Shown in pieces: positions 60,755 to 64,000 of a stretch of DNA of 64,000 bases. Source of the stretch: Spirochaetota bacterium (GTDB lineage: Bacteria; Spirochaetota; Spirochaetia; Sphaerochaetales; Sphaerochaetaceae); NCBI GenBank assembly GCA_023401595.1, contig JAEXDQ010000043.1, forward strand, positions 1-64,000, in the 5' to 3' direction. Within the stretch, counting starts at the first letter, position 1. Each line of letters starts with the position of its first letter. A model generated the notes under the pieces. It did not search any database. It was given only the letters and a program-made list of their open reading frames with translations, and was not told where the DNA came from. Position numbers and translations under genes: made by a program.

Positions 60755-62515
60755 ATGAAAAACGTTATTCTTCTATTAATAGATTCGGTATACAGTGAGT
60801 GTTTGGGGGATAATAGGACGGAAGTTAGTTCTACTCCGTTTATTGATGAAATTGCTTCACAGGGTTTGTATTCTACACATGTTTATTCATATGGTCCTTA
60901 TACAGATGCCGCAACTAGAGGTTTATATTGCGGGAATAGGACATTAGATGATTATGGCTATTATTTTGGTATTAATACGCCTGCAGAAAATCATTTTAAA
61001 ACTTTTTATGAGAATGGATATGAAACTTATGGATTATATTATCCATATTATCTTATTGGTCCTAATGTAAAAAAATATATTAATCATAGTATCTACACCG
61101 GTGGATTCGAGTATAAAAGTGAATGGGGCGGCAAATTTAATTACTATGCTGATTTGAAAAAAACTAGAGAACTTACTGATAGTGAGTATAAATTGCTTAT
61201 TAAACATGTTGACTTAATGTTTGACTGTTGGCTTAGTTTTTATGAGGATATTGAGAAAGATAGTGATTCTTCTTTAATCGTTAAAGATTATAAAATGAAT
61301 TCACAAGAATATATTGGAAAAAAGAAACTGGTTGAGGAATATTCATTCTATATAAAAAATAAGAAAACTTATGTAGATCAAATCTTGATGCAAGGGATGG
61401 AACATGTTCTTGCAACTATTAATGATTATACTATTGATAGTAAAATAAATAAGGCGTTTATCAATAATATTTATAAACATAACCCAAAATTTTTTGGTAG
61501 CATAAAAAGAAATCAAAAAAGTAGAAATATTAAAAACAATAAGTTTGACTGGAAACAGGCAAAAAATTCAAAAAGGTACATTATTAATTATCTGTTAAAT
61601 TTGTTTCAACAGGAATATATGGAACACTTATCTAAGAAAAATGGATGGCAATATAGCGCGTCAGCATTTACGCAGATAGATACTATTTTAAAGTTAATCG
61701 ATAAAAGAGTAAACAACAATCGTCCCTTCTATATGTCATTACATGTTGAGGATCCACATAATTATATATCTTATTTCACTTATGATATTGAATCAAAAGA
61801 ACAAATTGCTGATGAATTAGGTTATTTAAAACCATTGGTAGATAATTGTGGAAAAAAGTTTAAGGGAAACTTGTCATATCAATTGTCACTTAGGTATATT
61901 GATTATTGTGTGAAACATCTTTTTGACGGATTGAAGGTTAGAAAACTACTAGATAATACAATGGTTGTATTAACCGCAGATCATGGGTCTTCTTACACTA
62001 ACTTTCCGTTGAGATCAAGCGTTGTAAACAATTTTTATAACGAAAATTATCAGACTCCTCTCATAATTTGGACTCCTGATTGTAATAATCCAATTAAAAC
62101 AGATGCTCTTTTTTCTGCGGAGGATACGTTAAAAACACTATTGAAAGAAGCAAAACTAAAAGTCCCAGATAAATACAAGGGGATTGATATGAGAAATAAT
62201 ACAAGTGGACGAGATTATATAATTACAGAGTATATGGGACCGGGTGTTCCGGATATGATTAATAGAGATGTATGGATGTCAGCAAGAAATAATAAATATG
62301 TCGTTAGTTATATTTGCAATATCTCAGGTAATTTCAAAAAAGACAACCCTATAGCTGTTTTTGATTTGGTAAACGATATTAACGAATTAAATCCGTTAAA
62401 AATAGGTGTGGATATTCCATTCGAAGACATTAGTGAACTTGTGTATGCACTAGAAAATAGATTTAATGAAATTAAAAATAAAACAAGTGATTATTTAAGT
62501 AGGTTAGATTTTTAA
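60755..62515 (+). CDS. sulfatase-like hydrolase/transferase (alkaline phosphatase superfamily)
   Basis: 586 residues without an obvious N-terminal membrane anchor. The metal-site LLIDSVYSECLG, a nucleophile-region YTDAATRGLYCG with candidate Thr, HVEDPHNY and TADHGSSY fit the alkaline-phosphatase/sulfatase fold used by LtaS- and phosphoglycerol-transferase-like enzymes. In a glycan locus it probably adds or removes phosphoglycerol, phosphoethanolamine or sulfate groups; which one is unknown. ATG 60755 has aaggtg upstream. Confidence 0.75.
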   Translation: MKNVILLLIDSVYSECLGDNRTEVSSTPFIDEIASQGLYSTHVYSYGPYTDAATRGLYCGNRTLDDYGYYFGINTPAENHFKTFYENGYETYGLYYPYYLIGPNVKKYINHSIYTGGFEYKSEWGGKFNYYADLKKTRELTDSEYKLLIKHVDLMFDCWLSFYEDIEKDSDSSLIVKDYKMNSQEYIGKKKLVEEYSFYIKNKKTYVDQILMQGMEHVLATINDYTIDSKINKAFINNIYKHNPKFFGSIKRNQKSRNIKNNKFDWKQAKNSKRYIINYLLNLFQQEYMEHLSKKNGWQYSASAFTQIDTILKLIDKRVNNNRPFYMSLHVEDPHNYISYFTYDIESKEQIADELGYLKPLVDNCGKKFKGNLSYQLSLRYIDYCVKHLFDGLKVRKLLDNTMVVLTADHGSSYTNFPLRSSVVNNFYNENYQTPLIIWTPDCNNPIKTDALFSAEDTLKTLLKEAKLKVPDKYKGIDMRNNTSGRDYIITEYMGPGVPDMINRDVWMSARNNKYVVSYICNISGNFKKDNPIAVFDLVNDINELNPLKIGVDIPFEDISELVYALENRFNEIKNKTSDYLSRLDF

Positions 62516-62577
62516 TTAAAAATGCCTATTTGTAGTCTAAGTTAGAATAGAAATTTGCAACTTTATTGAGGCTTGAA

Positions 62578-63927
62578 ATGATAAGTGCATTACAATTTAT
62601 TCTTGCAATAATTGCCATAACTATGTTAGCGTGGTATCTTCTAAAATCATTTATGGCAGGTAGATATATATCTTTTTTGACATTAATGGCTTTATTTGTT
62701 ATTGTCGATGTTTATATGCCTGGTGCAATTGGCGTAATTACTGGAAAGTATCTAAATTATCATTATTTCAAAATCGCAGATAATACGTATTTCTTGGCGT
62801 TAATAATATATAGCATTAGTATTTTTCTATTCTTGCTTGGCTTTTATGCAAAACCACACTATTGCTTTAGAACTAGCAATGAAGAATATTATATCAATGA
62901 AAAAAGATTACAAATAGTATTTGTAGTTGTTTTGTTAGTTGTGTTATTAAATCTTTATAATGAGTATTCTTATTGCGGAAGTTTAGATAATTTTATAAAT
63001 TATAAGTTTAAAAGAGTTTATGCAGTATCTATACAATATGATTCAGCAATTAAATCTCTTGTTAGATTTATGTCTGAATTTTCATTCACTTCAATGCTTG
63101 TTATCATATCAATAGGTTTTATTAATAATGATAAACTAAGACATAGGTTATTCTGGAAATATACTTCTCCTGTTATAAGTTTAGCTGTTGCGTTAACAAC
63201 TATGTACAGAGGGTCAATCATAGAACTTATGTGTACGATTATTGCATCTATTCAATTGTCATATTTTGAGAAAATGGGTGTAATGCCAAATGCTATAAAA
63301 CACAAGATGAAAACAATAGGGTATTTTGGAGTGTTTGGATTCTTGATTTTTGGCGCAATAAGAAATAGTCTTTCGGCTCAAGCATGGGGAAATGACAGTA
63401 TACCTTTACTGACTAGCATTTCGGAAATGCTTACAGATACTCTTGGCAATTCGCTGAGTGCCCTTTCAAGATGTATAGAGTACGTTAATGCAGGTAATAA
63501 TTTATTTTGGGGGCAATCAATTATTGAAATGTTGATTTATCCTTTTATCCCAAGAAGCATATGGGTAGGAAAACCAGCCTTATATGGAATTGTTATCTTA
63601 ACAACGGCAATGGGAAGCCCTAATACCACAATGGATGCTGTAACAATTCCTGGTGAGTTAATAATGAACTTTGGATATATAGGCTTGATAATTATAGTAT
63701 TTATTGGAAAACTATATAAGTTTATCGAAAAATTAAAATATCATAATAGATTTAAGTATCTATACGTTGCTACTGTATTTAGTCTGGTGTCAACTCCTCT
63801 ATGGATGGGTTTTACGGGTTTCTTTGCGAAAATCAGATATTTCCCAGTATATATTCTTATCATTTTCTTTGTAGTTAGAAAGAGTTATCCAAAGGACGGA
63901 AACGGTAATTATTTAGATTATGAATAA
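62578..63927 (+). CDS. wzy: oligosaccharide repeat-unit polymerase (Wzy-like)
   Basis: 449 residues with about ten to twelve hydrophobic helices and a long outer loop (about 260-350) containing NAGNNLFWGQSIIEMLIYPFIPRSIW. The layout, a polytopic protein in the middle of a glycan locus, is that of O-antigen polymerases, whose sequences vary greatly. It would join repeat units at the outer face of the inner membrane. ATG 62578 has gagg upstream. Its end overlaps the next start by eight bases. Confidence 0.75.
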   Translation: MISALQFILAIIAITMLAWYLLKSFMAGRYISFLTLMALFVIVDVYMPGAIGVITGKYLNYHYFKIADNTYFLALIIYSISIFLFLLGFYAKPHYCFRTSNEEYYINEKRLQIVFVVVLLVVLLNLYNEYSYCGSLDNFINYKFKRVYAVSIQYDSAIKSLVRFMSEFSFTSMLVIISIGFINNDKLRHRLFWKYTSPVISLAVALTTMYRGSIIELMCTIIASIQLSYFEKMGVMPNAIKHKMKTIGYFGVFGFLIFGAIRNSLSAQAWGNDSIPLLTSISEMLTDTLGNSLSALSRCIEYVNAGNNLFWGQSIIEMLIYPFIPRSIWVGKPALYGIVILTTAMGSPNTTMDAVTIPGELIMNFGYIGLIIIVFIGKLYKFIEKLKYHNRFKYLYVATVFSLVSTPLWMGFTGFFAKIRYFPVYILIIFFVVRKSYPKDGNGNYLDYE

Positions 63928-64000
63928 AAAGACTATTAAAGAAATATATAAAACTAACCAAAAAGAAATGATTTTCACGAGCTTGGCACAAATCATATAT
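63920..64000 (+). CDS. start of a gene cut by the window edge
   Basis: ATG 63920 overlaps the polymerase stop and opens a frame to the window end (MNKKTIKEIYKTNQKEMIFT, 27 codons). The position suggests another polysaccharide gene, possibly a flippase or glycosyltransferase, but too little is present to say. Confidence 0.5.
   Translation, partial: MNKKTIKEIYKTNQKEMIFTSLAQIIY

Overview
The window looks like a chromosome segment of a spirochaete, most likely a Sphaerochaeta-like member of Spirochaetota. This rests on secreted binding proteins whose signal peptides end in the spirochaete-type pattern (VVAAGQSE, AFAAGGKE), several solute-uptake ABC operons, a GC-rich backbone, and protein families such as ThrH, QueH, UPF0397 ECF transport and AbiE. 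The genus is an inference; no rRNA is present. Nothing here resembles a prophage, an insertion sequence or a CRISPR array.

Layout. 1-4216: a 5'-truncated copy and an intact copy of a dicarboxylate/amino-acid symporter, a small PH-like protein and an Asp/Glu racemase. 4455-10845: a compact six-gene run (oxidoreductase, ThrH phosphatase, small membrane protein, SAM-hydrolase-type DUF62 protein, UPF0397 ECF S-component, and one 965-residue protein fusing both ECF ATPases to the EcfT membrane subunit). 11112-20029: housekeeping and cell-envelope genes, namely a DksA/TraR protein, an orphan GHKL sensor kinase, an MBL hydrolase, a decayed DEAD-box protein with a DbpA-type RNA-binding tail, a coiled-coil protein coupled to mltG, and a PHP phosphatase. 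20239-29279: a catabolic operon (two enolase-superfamily enzymes, a sugar-type ABC importer, an argininosuccinate-lyase-like enzyme, a GntR regulator), then another Gfo/Idh/MocA enzyme. The cluster promoter and the regulator promoter share a TGTATACA palindrome.

29554-44788: a DUF4143 ATPase preceded by four 23-bp direct repeats, tRNA-Leu(CAA), a patatin fused to a probable outer-membrane barrel, a 10-bp tandem repeat, queH, an alpha/beta hydrolase, a TPR protein with an acidic tail, a MATE exporter, a heterodimeric ABC exporter, a 106-107-bp tandem repeat and cardiolipin synthase. 45223-46222: a type IV AbiE toxin-antitoxin locus with an intact antitoxin and operator but a broken toxin. 46714-52983: an LplBCA-type ABC importer operon with its own GntR regulator and an FAD oxidoreductase.

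53437-64000: a surface-polysaccharide locus. It opens with a GC-rich PglF/CapD-type dehydratase and then becomes strongly AT-rich, suggesting transfer. It contains an initiating sugar transferase, two intact glycosyltransferases, a sulfatase-like transferase and a Wzy-like polymerase. It also contains broken remnants of a DegT aminotransferase, a NeuD/PglD acetyltransferase and a third glycosyltransferase. The two broken sugar-modifying genes are those expected between PglF and PglC for a bacillosamine-type sugar.

The observations I rate highest are the AbiE locus with its 14-bp inverted-repeat operator and dead toxin, the fused ECF transporter tied to SAM-hydrolase and ThrH genes, the enolase/lyase catabolic operon, the 23-bp repeats before the DUF4143 ATPase, and the DEAD-box protein that has lost its catalytic motifs.
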